Part shown: in pieces, positions 32,932-41,576 of the stretch
Position numbering within the stretch: the stretch's first letter is position 1
How the letters are laid out: every line of letters starts with the position of its first letter
Origin: Casp-actino8 sp964563545
Lineage (GTDB): Bacteria; Actinomycetota; Acidimicrobiia; Acidimicrobiales; Ilumatobacteraceae
Direction of reading: 5' to 3'
Assembly (NCBI GenBank): GCA_964563545.1
Contig: CAZLXB010000005.1
Location: 33,431-97,430, forward strand
Length of the DNA stretch: 64,000 nucleotides
Translations under genes and position numbers: made by a program
Notes under the pieces: model-generated
The model's database searches: none
Told to the model about the DNA's origin: nothing
The model's input: only the letters and a program-made list of their open reading frames with translations

Positions 32932-33324
32932 TCACACCGATTTGGGCCGATTCTTCGTGAGGCGCCGAAGTTGTGAGGCCACGTACGGTCGGGCCCGACG
33001 CATACCGCCCCGTTCGGCGAACGCCGCTTGCAGACGAATGAGTGCGGCAATCACCACGTCTCGGTCGGGCTCCCATCCGCGTCGTTCGCATTCGTCGATC
33101 CACTCGGCCGGGGTCAGATGACCGCGTTGACCGTTGCAGCGCCGGCACGCGGCGATCTCGTTCTCGATCACGCTCGGCCCACCCTTGATTCGCGGAACGA
33201 GATGCTCGGTCGTGGCCTCCACCAGACCGACGTCGATGGCTCGTCGACACCACACGCAATTGGCTCCATCGCGCTCGAGGATGACCGCCATCCGCTCGCG
33301 ACGGTTGAGTTCCCGATTGCCCAC
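32932..33324 (-). CDS. HNH endonuclease
   Basis: A 130-aa HNH-domain protein. CVWCRRAID and CRRCNGQRGH are the two zinc-binding CxxC pairs, and TEHLVPRIKGG carries the catalytic histidine (EHLVP) of the HNH fold. No signal peptide is present, so it acts in the cytoplasm. The C-terminal 50 residues are helical and basic. It lies 43 bp upstream of the secreted nuclease gene on the same strand. It may be a stand-alone housekeeping HNH protein as common in actinobacteria. Confidence 0.82.
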   Translation of the reverse strand: MGNRELNRRERMAVILERDGANCVWCRRAIDVGLVEATTEHLVPRIKGGPSVIENEIAACRRCNGQRGHLTPAEWIDECERRGWEPDRDVVIAALIRLQAAFAERGGMRRARPYVASQLRRLTKNRPKSV

Positions 33325-33388
33325 GGGATGATCTCAGCAGATTCCGGGGAGAGTCGCACTTCGGACGTCGGGGCGGGAGAATGTGGTC

Positions 33389-34297
33389 GTGCCCCGTGGT
33401 CGATTCGCGCCGTCTCCGACCGGAAGCCTGCACGTGGGCAATCTTCGTACCGCACTTCTGGCATGGGTCGCGGCCCGCGCCACCGGCGGGGACTTCGTCG
33501 TTCGGATAGAGGATCTCGATCGAGCCAACAGCACTGCCGAGAACGAGGCCCGGCAAGTGAACGAGTTACGCGCCATCGGCCTCGATTTTCCGGTCGACGT
33601 CGTCCGGCAGAGTGAACGCTTCGCGATCTACGACGCTGCGATCGATCGGCTGACGGCCGACGGTCTCACGTATCCGTGCTTTTGCACCCGACGCGAGATC
33701 CGCGACGCGGCCAGTGCGCCGCACGGCGATCTTCCCGAGGGCGCATATCCCGGGACGTGCCGTGATCTTGCGACCATCGAAATCCGACGTCGGGCCGAGT
33801 CGGGTCGACCGCCGGCGATCCGGTTGCGCACCGATGGTGAGCGGTACCGATTCATCGACGCGCTCGCCGGAGAGGTGGAGGGTGGCGTCGACGATGTCGT
33901 GTTGCGCCGTAATGACGGTGTGCCCGCGTACAACCTTGCGGTGGTGATCGACGACGCATGGCAACAGGTCGACCAAGTGGTCCGGGGGGACGATCTCCTC
34001 TTGTCCACACCGCGGCAGATGCACTTACAGAAGCTGCTCGGCCTACCGCACCCGTCGTATGCGCACGTTCCACTCGTGATCGGTTCCGACGGAGAGCGGC
34101 TCGCCAAGCGTCATGGCGCGGTCACGCTCGACGACATCGCTCGTACGGGTGAGGATTCACGGGCCGTGCGGGACGAGTTGCTCTCGAGTCTCGGTTTGCC
34201 GATTGGATCCGACGATGTGGTCGAGGGGTTCGCGTGGTCGAAGATCCCCCGTTCACCGTGGACGATCCCCCTGCGCTGGCAGACTCGTACTCCATGA
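33389..34297 (+). CDS. gluQ: Glutamyl-Q tRNA(Asp) synthetase
   Basis: A 302-aa glutamyl-tRNA synthetase paralogue without the anticodon-binding domain. RFAPSPTGSLHVGN holds the HIGH-type motif, LAKRHG the KMSKS-type motif, and CFC...YPGTC the zinc site typical of GluQRS. It would attach glutamate to queuosine in tRNA-Asp. The GTG at 33389 has GAGAAT at -12 to -7. The stop overlaps the next gene (ATGA). Confidence 0.85.
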   Translation: MPRGRFAPSPTGSLHVGNLRTALLAWVAARATGGDFVVRIEDLDRANSTAENEARQVNELRAIGLDFPVDVVRQSERFAIYDAAIDRLTADGLTYPCFCTRREIRDAASAPHGDLPEGAYPGTCRDLATIEIRRRAESGRPPAIRLRTDGERYRFIDALAGEVEGGVDDVVLRRNDGVPAYNLAVVIDDAWQQVDQVVRGDDLLLSTPRQMHLQKLLGLPHPSYAHVPLVIGSDGERLAKRHGAVTLDDIARTGEDSRAVRDELLSSLGLPIGSDDVVEGFAWSKIPRSPWTIPLRWQTRTP

Positions 34298-34884
34298 CTT
34301 CCCTCGACGACCTCACCCGAGTCTTGGCGTACGACGGCGCGATCGACCCGGCGAGCGGGATCACCGAGGTTGGTTCGGAACTCCTGGTCGTGCCCTTCTG
34401 GACGCCCGAGATGTGCGCGGCCGTCATCCGCGCCGCCGAGGCGGTGGGTGGATTCAGCCCGCAGCCCGACGATCCCGTGCCGGGCCACGAGGTGAGTCTG
34501 GCTGCCATCAGCCCGCGACTCTTCGAAGCAGTACAGAACGACCTCGGCGGCCGGATCTGGCCGCAACTGCAGGAGCATTGGCCACTCATCGACTACTGCG
34601 GCCTGCGCGACATCTTCGTCATCAAGTACTCCCTCGACGCGCAGACCGAACTACGAATCCATCACGACGTGGCCCAGGTCTCGGCCTCGGTCAAACTCAA
34701 CGACGACTACGTGGGAGCCGAACTCGAGTTCCCCCGCCAAGGCTTCACGAACACATCGGTACCGGTCGGTTCGATGTTGGTATGGCCCTCTCTCGTGACC
34801 CATCCGCACCAGACGCGCCCGCTCGAGTCCGGAGTCAAGTACGGATTGACGATCTGGTTCGAGTTGCCCGAGCAGTACTCCTGA
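34294..34884 (+). CDS. 2-oxoglutarate/Fe(II) dioxygenase-like protein
   Basis: A 196-aa protein of the prolyl 4-hydroxylase-like dioxygenase fold. LRIHHDVAQVSASVKLNDDYVGAELEFPRQG contains the HxD iron ligands and typical strand spacing. LVWPSLVTHPHQTRPLESGVKYGLTIWF contains the distal His and a basic residue for 2-oxoglutarate. Its ATG overlaps the gluQ stop, so the two are translated together. The substrate is unknown; a tRNA or protein hydroxylation role is only a guess from the neighbour. Confidence 0.75.
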   Translation: MTSLDDLTRVLAYDGAIDPASGITEVGSELLVVPFWTPEMCAAVIRAAEAVGGFSPQPDDPVPGHEVSLAAISPRLFEAVQNDLGGRIWPQLQEHWPLIDYCGLRDIFVIKYSLDAQTELRIHHDVAQVSASVKLNDDYVGAELEFPRQGFTNTSVPVGSMLVWPSLVTHPHQTRPLESGVKYGLTIWFELPEQYS

Positions 34885-34963
34885 ACCTTCTCCGTGCGAT
34901 CGCCGATCGAGGACGCGGGTATCCACGCTCTGATTCGACGCGCTGATTACTTTCGGGTCCACC

Positions 34964-35851
34964 GTGAACGCGCGAGTGGGCATACGTTCGACCTCGATCG
35001 GTTGCACGGTCGTCGCCCTCGTCGTACTACCGACTTTGGCGTCGTGCGGTGGAACCAGCGGTTCGGCCGCCGTCGCGGCGACGCGCCCGCCGGCCACGGT
35101 GGAGTTGACTCCATTGTTCGATCCACCGGCCACGATCGCGCCGCCGGTCACGGTGGCCCTGACCACGGTGCCGGTTGTGCCCGAGGTCATGAGAATTCCG
35201 GTCGAGCCGCTCGCCGAACCCCTCGTCGCCGTCGGACGCGAGTCGGGTCCGGATGCCCAACGTGTGCAGGAGCGACTTCTCGAACTCGGTTTCTGGCTTC
35301 AGAATCCGAACGGTGATTACGGGGTCACCACCCGGCAGGCGGTGATGGCGTTCCAGAAGTACGTCGGTCTGTCGCCGACCGAAACGGTCGACGACGCGAC
35401 GGCCGCTGCTCTGAGTTCGGCCGAGTTCCGGGTGCACGGTATTTCGAACGAAGGATCATTGATCGAGGTCGACAAGACCCGGCAACTGCTCTTCGTGATC
35501 GAGAACGGCGTCACCACGTGGGCGATCAACGTGTCCACCGGTAGCGGCGTTCCGTTCCGCGAGCGCGACAAGACGGAGTGGGGCAAGTGGATCTGGGGAG
35601 ACGCGCAGACCCCGGAGGGCATCTTCACCATCGATCGCGAGTACACGAAGGGTTGGCGCCCGGGTGATCTCGGGGAGATCTATCGACCCAAGTACTTCAA
35701 CGGGGGTATCGCCCTGCATGGCGCCTACAAGGTTCCGGCGTACCCCGCCTCACACGGCTGCGTACGGATGTCGACTCCGGCCATGGACTTCATCTGGTCG
35801 GCTGATCTCGCGCCGCGGGGCACCACGGTGTGGGTTCACTCACAGGGTTGA
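34964..35851 (+). CDS. L,D-transpeptidase lipoprotein with peptidoglycan-binding domain
   Basis: A 295-aa exported enzyme. The signal peptide ends in a lipobox (PTLASC). A PG_binding_1 domain (QRVQERLLELGFWLQNPNGDYG... AVMAFQKYVGL) covers about residues 85-145. The YkuD catalytic domain follows, with IALHGAYKVPAYPASHGCVRM near the end, including the active-site Cys. It would make 3-3 crosslinks in peptidoglycan or anchor proteins to it. The GTG start lies about 10 nt after TACTTT. Confidence 0.88.
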   Translation: MNARVGIRSTSIGCTVVALVVLPTLASCGGTSGSAAVAATRPPATVELTPLFDPPATIAPPVTVALTTVPVVPEVMRIPVEPLAEPLVAVGRESGPDAQRVQERLLELGFWLQNPNGDYGVTTRQAVMAFQKYVGLSPTETVDDATAAALSSAEFRVHGISNEGSLIEVDKTRQLLFVIENGVTTWAINVSTGSGVPFRERDKTEWGKWIWGDAQTPEGIFTIDREYTKGWRPGDLGEIYRPKYFNGGIALHGAYKVPAYPASHGCVRMSTPAMDFIWSADLAPRGTTVWVHSQG

Positions 35852-35898
35852 TCGCCATCGCTCGTCGGCTTCGGTCGACGGTGTGACACTCTTGTTCG

Positions 35899-38862
35899 AT
35901 GCTTCCCGTCATCGGACCCCTCCGCCCTTGGGCCGATCCGTCGTCGGTGGCGATGGCTCGCCTCCCGATGCGAATGAACTTGACCCCATCACCCGATGTC
36001 GAATCGGCGCGAGCGGGGCGCGAGAAGTCGCCGTGGTTCCGCTCACTCGATGGCAAGTGGAATCTTCGACTCTGGAATCACCCTGACGACGTCCCGGCGT
36101 CGGCTCTGCACGGAGGAGCGCGTGGTTGGTCGGTCGTTGATGTTCCCGGCAACTGGACCGTTCAGGGTTTCGACGATCTGCCGCACTACACGAATGTCGA
36201 CATGCCCTGGCCGTTGCGTCCACCCGCACTGCCGGATGCGATCACCACCGGCGTGTACCACCGCTCGTTCTCGGTGCCGTCCACGTGGAGGAAGCGCCGC
36301 ACGGTTCTGCACGTCGGTGGGGCCGAAAGTGTGCATGCGGTCTATGTGAACGGCGAATTCGCCGGCTACGGGACCGACAGTCGTCTACCGAGCGAGTACG
36401 ACATCAGCGCCCACCTCCGTCCCGGCGCCAATGATCTCGCGGTCGTCGTCGTGCGCTACAGCGCACAGTCCTATGTCGAGGATCAGGACCAATGGTGGAT
36501 GGCCGGCCTGCATCGAGAGGTCTTCCTCGAATCGCGCGCCGTGGTCGGTGTTCATCGTCTCGATGTGGTGGCCGACTGGAATTCTGAGACACAGGTCGCG
36601 AGTGTCGATGTCACCACTCGTCTGACCACTGGCGAACGTGACCTCGAGGAGGGTTGGAACGTACGCGTATGGGTCGAGACGCTCGAGGGTTCACGCAAGG
36701 GCCGGGTTCTCGCAGCCCAGATCGCAACATCTCATCGTGCTCCGTACGTCTTCACTGGTCATGTCGCCAATGTGGCAGCGGAGATCCGTGGTGTCCGACC
36801 GTGGTCGGCTGAGACCCCTCAGCTCTATCGGGTCGTGTGTGAACTGATCGATCCCGACGGCGCCGTCACCGAAGTCGTCGCGCAGCGCATCGGTTTCCGT
36901 CGCGTCGAGATCAAGGATGGTTTGGTGTGTGTGAACGGCGCACCCGTGACGTTCATGGGTGTGAATCGACATGATCATCATCCGGATCGTGGCAAGGCGG
37001 TGACGGTCGACGACATGCTGGCCGACATCGTGACCATGAAGCGTCACAACATCAACGCCGTTCGCACATCGCACTACCCGAACGATCACCGCTTCTACGA
37101 CCTCTGTGACGAGCACGGTCTTTACGTGGTGGACGAAGCGAACGTGGAGAGCCACGGATTCAACACGAGTTTGTGCCACGACGTTCGGTATCGCGCGACC
37201 TGGCTCGAGCGGGTCGGTCGAATGGTCGAGCGTGACCGGAACCATCCGAGCATCGTGATGTGGAGCATGGGCAACGAATCCGGGTACGGCGAGCATCACG
37301 ACGCCTCGGCTGCCCTGGCGAGACGACTCGATCCGACCCGCCTTCTTCACTACGAAGGCGCGGTGTTCCATGCCGGGTGGGCCAACGGAGGCCGCAATGT
37401 CACCGATGTTGTGTGTCCGATGTACGCACCGGCCGCCGCGATCCAGATGTACGCCGAGTCGGGCATCGGTGATCGACCCCTGATCATGTGCGAGTACTCC
37501 CACGCGATGGGTAATTCGAACGGCGGGTTGGCCGACTACTGGCGCGTGATCGATGCGCATCGTCAGTTGCAAGGGGGATTCATCTGGGAATGGAAGGATC
37601 ACGGCATCCGACAGACCCTGGCGAACGGCAAGCAGCGTTTCGCCTACGGCGGCCAGTTCGGAGATCGACCCAACGACGGGAATTTCGTGGCCGATGGTCT
37701 GGTGTCCCCGGAGGGCCGGCCGCATCCGGCGATGCAGGAAGTCGCGTGGGTTCATCGGCCGGTGGCGGTGGAGGGTGTCGGTTGGAAGTTGCGGGTCACG
37801 AATCGCCAGTCGTTCGGTGATCTGTCGCGACTCTTGGGCGAGTGGCAGTTGCGAATCGGGGGTGAGATACGTGCGCGTGGACGTTGGAGTCCGGTGGTGG
37901 AAGCCGGTCAGTCGCTCATCGTCGATTCGCCCGTCACGTTGCACGACCTCGAGTCGGCCGCCGGCGAAGCAATCCTCACTTTCCGCTGGCACACCGCGCG
38001 GGCGACCACGTGTGTTCCCAAGGGCCATCTGGTGGCGTGGGATCAGGTCGTCTTGCGTGCCGAAGATGCATTGCGGGTGATCCCCGAACGCACAAGTACA
38101 GGCGTCGCCGACGATGCGTTGCGGAGCGTGCTGCATACCGATCCGACCCTGAATCTGTGGCGCGCTCCGGTCGACAACGACGGATTCAAGTTGATGCCCG
38201 ATCTCCTGAAGCGGATGCGGATCGGCGGCCCAGCGCTGGCGCGGTGGATGGCGCAAGGCGTGCCCGACCGTCCCGCGGAGAGTCTGGTGAGCCAACGCTC
38301 CGAGGTCTTTGGCGATGCCGAGGGTTGGACGTATTTCGTTCACGATGTGGAGGTACCCGAGACCATGAAGGACCTTCCCCGGATCGGGGTGGTGTTCGAG
38401 GTACCGCGGGTTCGGACGGTCCGATGGTTCGGTCGGGGTCCGCTCGAGAACATGCCCGATCGAAACAGTGGTGCGTTGGTCGACGTCTGGGAAGCCGAGC
38501 CAGATGAACTGCCCTATGTGTTGCCACAAGAGTTCGGTTTGCGAACCGATTGTCGATGGATGGAACTCGCTCTGGGTTCGCGATCACTCCGGATCGAAGC
38601 GATCGAGCCGTTGACGCTTCATATGTCGGCCATCGGCTACCGCGACGCCGATCTTTACGCGGCCGGTGATGTGACGGAGCTCGAAGCGTGTCCCCATTCG
38701 GTCGTTCATCTGGACGTCGCCCATCGCGGAGTTGGAACTGCGAGTTGCGGTCCGGACGTGGACGACCGCTTCAGGATCGGCGCCGGGACCTTCCGTTTCG
38801 TCTATCGGATGCGGGTCATGACTCGGCGCGACGAACGTGGAGTCGGTGGTCGTCGGCGGTGA
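35899..38862 (+). CDS. lacZ: Beta-galactosidase, glycoside hydrolase family 2
   Basis: A 987-aa GH2 enzyme of LacZ length and domain order: sugar-binding domain (GKWNLRLWNHPDDVP... VDVPGNWTVQGFDDLPHYTNVDMPW), Ig-like domains and a TIM barrel. The acid/base Glu lies in WSMGNESGYG (about residue 457) and the nucleophile Glu in MCEYSHAMGNSNG (about 532). A small beta-galactosidase C-terminal domain completes it. No signal peptide. No permease or repressor gene is adjacent, so it stands alone. Its last 47 bp overlap the convergent gene. Confidence 0.92.
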   Translation: MLPVIGPLRPWADPSSVAMARLPMRMNLTPSPDVESARAGREKSPWFRSLDGKWNLRLWNHPDDVPASALHGGARGWSVVDVPGNWTVQGFDDLPHYTNVDMPWPLRPPALPDAITTGVYHRSFSVPSTWRKRRTVLHVGGAESVHAVYVNGEFAGYGTDSRLPSEYDISAHLRPGANDLAVVVVRYSAQSYVEDQDQWWMAGLHREVFLESRAVVGVHRLDVVADWNSETQVASVDVTTRLTTGERDLEEGWNVRVWVETLEGSRKGRVLAAQIATSHRAPYVFTGHVANVAAEIRGVRPWSAETPQLYRVVCELIDPDGAVTEVVAQRIGFRRVEIKDGLVCVNGAPVTFMGVNRHDHHPDRGKAVTVDDMLADIVTMKRHNINAVRTSHYPNDHRFYDLCDEHGLYVVDEANVESHGFNTSLCHDVRYRATWLERVGRMVERDRNHPSIVMWSMGNESGYGEHHDASAALARRLDPTRLLHYEGAVFHAGWANGGRNVTDVVCPMYAPAAAIQMYAESGIGDRPLIMCEYSHAMGNSNGGLADYWRVIDAHRQLQGGFIWEWKDHGIRQTLANGKQRFAYGGQFGDRPNDGNFVADGLVSPEGRPHPAMQEVAWVHRPVAVEGVGWKLRVTNRQSFGDLSRLLGEWQLRIGGEIRARGRWSPVVEAGQSLIVDSPVTLHDLESAAGEAILTFRWHTARATTCVPKGHLVAWDQVVLRAEDALRVIPERTSTGVADDALRSVLHTDPTLNLWRAPVDNDGFKLMPDLLKRMRIGGPALARWMAQGVPDRPAESLVSQRSEVFGDAEGWTYFVHDVEVPETMKDLPRIGVVFEVPRVRTVRWFGRGPLENMPDRNSGALVDVWEAEPDELPYVLPQEFGLRTDCRWMELALGSRSLRIEAIEPLTLHMSAIGYRDADLYAAGDVTELEACPHSVVHLDVAHRGVGTASCGPDVDDRFRIGAGTFRFVYRMRVMTRRDERGVGGRRR

Positions 38863-40363
38863 GACAACGTCCGGTCTCGAGGTCGAACTTCCATCCGTGC
38901 AACGTGCAGGTGAGAGTCGTCCCTTCCACATCGCCGAAGACCGAGAGGTCGGCCTTTCGGTGCGGGCAATAGCGCTCGATCACGTATCCGTCGAGTTCGA
39001 TTTCCGAGGACGGAACGTCGGGCTGCCGACGACGCTTGGCCTCGGCTTCGGCCCGACTCATTCGTTCGACCGAGAGTGATTTGAAGAAGTTGTAGAGGAA
39101 CTCGTTGTAGTCGCCGCGTCGCCAGGCCTTGAAGCGACACGACAGGAAGAGTTTGTCGCTCCAGTCGACGTGGCGATTGGCGACCACGTTCTCCACCAGT
39201 CGCCGGTCGACCTCGAACTTGAAACCGAAGTCCTCGTGTTCGAACTCCTTGACCCGATGGTTGGGAAAGTCGATCAGGATGTCGAGTTCGTCGAGCCGAA
39301 GGAGGCACGCGGCACCGATTCCGGAGCACAGTGTCGGCGCCAGAGCCATGAGAGGTTCCCACCAGGCACGCAGGGTTGCTACGAGATCGGTCGATTCGTG
39401 CGACCAGGATTCGCGATGCTTCGCGATCCAAGGGAGATAGTCGGCCTGATAGCGATGGAGGTATTCGGCCTTGCGATCGAAGATCTTCCGAACCTCCTCA
39501 TCGCTCATCGGATGGCGCACCGTCCGATCGTTCCCGTCGAGTTCGATGGTCGTTCCCGGGATGTTGAGAATGCCTTCGTGCCCACCGGCCGCGAGTCGGG
39601 TGAGGAACGCTGTCTGATCGGGGAAGATCGACAATTCATCACCGTTCACCACGTTGAGGTGGAAGAGCGACGAATCCAGAAAGCAGGGCGGACCGGCCGA
39701 CGGCACGACTGCCCGAGCGTCCACGGCTTCGACGTACCGCAGGGCACGGGCGAACTGGCTCTCGACTTTGGCATCCACGAGTTCACGCATCCGGGCCCCT
39801 GGTTCCTCGTAGACCATCGGATACCAGATGGCACCGGAGTACTGGAGCCAATGCAGATCCACGGGACCATGACTTCTCAATGCTCCGATGTCATTCGTCC
39901 GGCAATCGTTCTGATCGACCAAGCGATGGACCCCGTCGAACACCATGAGAGCGGAATCCCCACCCGGACCGTCGGCGATCGCGGTCTCGGGATGGATGGC
40001 TACCACGAGACCGTCCCCGAGGTCGGTCTCTTCGCCGGCATGCGTGCGAATGAATTCGGTGAAGCCGATGGCGCGCAGCCGTCGTTCCAATTCTTGGGTC
40101 GGAAAATCGGGGAGCAGAACCGGTGTCAACCGGGGCATGTTCTCGGCGAGCCACTGCTCGTCGAAGTGATCACCGTGCAGATGGGAGATATAGAGGTATG
40201 ACGGATGCCTGATCGCGTCGGCCACGTGGGCAGGCAGATGGTCGTTGCGCGGAAACGGGAACCATGAACCGAAGAACGCCGGATTGAACCACGGATCGCA
40301 GACGATCGAGCCCTGTCGCGTTTCGATCAAGAGGCCGGCATGGCCGATCGATGTCGCGCGCAC
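38816..40363 (-). CDS. UlaG-like MBL-fold protein with C-terminal Rieske domain
   Basis: A 515-aa two-domain protein. The N-terminal MBL fold has SIGHAGLLIET and ISHLHGDHFDEQ (HxHxDH). A long alpha-helical middle region follows. The C-terminus carries a Rieske [2Fe-2S] centre: RYCPHRKADL (C-x-H) and CTLHGWKFDLETG (C-x2-H). The same two modules, in the opposite order, occur in CMP-N-acetylneuraminate hydroxylase, so an oxygenase is conceivable. The GTG start has TAGTTT at -12 to -7. The substrate is unknown. Confidence 0.75.
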   Translation of the reverse strand: MRATSIGHAGLLIETRQGSIVCDPWFNPAFFGSWFPFPRNDHLPAHVADAIRHPSYLYISHLHGDHFDEQWLAENMPRLTPVLLPDFPTQELERRLRAIGFTEFIRTHAGEETDLGDGLVVAIHPETAIADGPGGDSALMVFDGVHRLVDQNDCRTNDIGALRSHGPVDLHWLQYSGAIWYPMVYEEPGARMRELVDAKVESQFARALRYVEAVDARAVVPSAGPPCFLDSSLFHLNVVNGDELSIFPDQTAFLTRLAAGGHEGILNIPGTTIELDGNDRTVRHPMSDEEVRKIFDRKAEYLHRYQADYLPWIAKHRESWSHESTDLVATLRAWWEPLMALAPTLCSGIGAACLLRLDELDILIDFPNHRVKEFEHEDFGFKFEVDRRLVENVVANRHVDWSDKLFLSCRFKAWRRGDYNEFLYNFFKSLSVERMSRAEAEAKRRRQPDVPSSEIELDGYVIERYCPHRKADLSVFGDVEGTTLTCTLHGWKFDLETGRCLTADDHRLHVRRAES

Positions 40364-40392
40364 GACAGCAAACTACCGATTCGCCGCTGGCG

Positions 40393-40854
40393 TCACGGTG
40401 TCGGTGGATCACTGAACACCTTGCCACCGCGTGACACGTGTTCGGTCCACTTCGTACCGTCCCAGTAGCGGTACTCGTAGCGTCCGGCCGGATCCTTGTA
40501 CCAGTCGGCGGGAACCTTCGGCGCGTTCGACGTCGTGGTGGGAACGGCAACAGTGGCGGCGAGTGATGTCTGCGCCGCGCTCGGGTTGGCGTTCTGAGTC
40601 GAGGCCGATGGCGCCCAGCCAGTGGGTTCACTGGCCGGCGATGGTGTCGGCTGAACGGCCGACGGCAAAGGCGAAGCCGCCTTCTTGGTGGACGGCCGTG
40701 AGAGATATGCGATCACATCGGCACCGACGGCGACGATGCCGACAACTTCCCATCCATCGGCTGATTTCGAGGTGAGAGAAGTGGCCAGAGCCTCGTGATC
40801 GAAGGACGACACCTTGAGAGAGATGAACTCTTTCACGATGGCGAGTGTAGCCAT
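40393..40854 (-). CDS. DUF2510-containing protein
   Basis: A 153-aa protein. The first 50 residues (SFDHEALATSLTSKSADGWEVVGIVAVGADVIAYLSRP) form a small alpha/beta DUF4177-like unit. A Pro/Ser/Thr-rich linker follows, then PADWYKDPAGRYEYRYWDGTKWTEHV, a DUF2510 module. It overlaps the ABC ATPase gene end by 22 bp and has AAGGG as ribosome site, so it is the last gene of the transporter operon. Function unknown. Confidence 0.75.
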   Translation of the reverse strand: MATLAIVKEFISLKVSSFDHEALATSLTSKSADGWEVVGIVAVGADVIAYLSRPSTKKAASPLPSAVQPTPSPASEPTGWAPSASTQNANPSAAQTSLAATVAVPTTTSNAPKVPADWYKDPAGRYEYRYWDGTKWTEHVSRGGKVFSDPPTP

Positions 40855-41576
40855 GCCCTTGCGGACTCGTCCTGCGCGGGCCCGTCGAACATGAGCGCTC
40901 CGTTGCGCAGGGCGACGACCCGAGGAACGCGCTCGAGAAACGACGGCTCGTGGGTGGCGACCAGAAGTGTTGCACCGCGTTGGCTGGCGGTATCGAGCAA
41001 TACAAGAAGCGCATCACGACCCGTTGCGTCGAGACCGACGAAGGGCTCGTCCACGAGGAGGATGTCGAATGGACGGATGAGCGCAAGAGCGATCGCGGCT
41101 TTTTGTTTGAGACCGCGACTGAATCGTGACGGCAGGTCGTCGGCGCGTTCGTAGATACCCAACTGGCCGAGGAGGTCGGCTGCGTCCTGTTCCCATTCGA
41201 TGACACCATGGAGGCGTGCGGTGTAGTCGAGATGCTCCCAGACCGACAGGTCGTCGTAGAAGACCGGGGTGTCGGAGAGATAACTTACGTGTCGGCGAGC
41301 CTCGAGTGACCCCGGAGCGTGCCCGAAGACGGAAATCGATCCGCTCGTGACGTCGAGGAGTCCGGTGATCATGCGCAACAGCGTGGTCTTACCCGAACCG
41401 TTGTGACCGATGAGCGCGATGCTTTCGCCGGACTCGACGACGAGGTCGAGCGGCTGCAGGACCGGTCCGTCGCCGTAGTCCTTGGCGAGATTGCGCGTCT
41501 TCACGGCTGCCGGGGACAGATCGACTTGTGCTTCCTTCGACTCGCGGGGGGAGTTTGTTGTTCGGTGGCGACTCAT
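40833..41576 (-). CDS. ABC transporter ATP-binding protein
   Basis: A 247-aa ABC ATPase. Walker A is GHNGSGKTT, the signature SRGLKQKAAIALALI, Walker B ILLVDEPF, followed by the H-loop VATHEP. The signature is the short SRG(L/M)KQK variant seen in exporters of the CcmA/NatA type. Its ATG overlaps the stop of the sulfurtransferase-permease gene, so both are made together. The partner and context suggest export linked to envelope redox chemistry, but this is inference. Confidence 0.9.
   Translation of the reverse strand: MSRHRTTNSPRESKEAQVDLSPAAVKTRNLAKDYGDGPVLQPLDLVVESGESIALIGHNGSGKTTLLRMITGLLDVTSGSISVFGHAPGSLEARRHVSYLSDTPVFYDDLSVWEHLDYTARLHGVIEWEQDAADLLGQLGIYERADDLPSRFSRGLKQKAAIALALIRPFDILLVDEPFVGLDATGRDALLVLLDTASQRGATLLVATHEPSFLERVPRVVALRNGALMFDGPAQDESARAWLHSPS

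Noticed and set aside
36691..38529. 612-aa open frame antisense to beta-galactosidase
   Set aside because: Long antisense frames are expected in high-GC DNA; it has no recognisable domain and the sense gene has full catalytic motifs. The same applies to frames opposite gyrB (1923-2957) and the EtfD-like gene (61288-62514).
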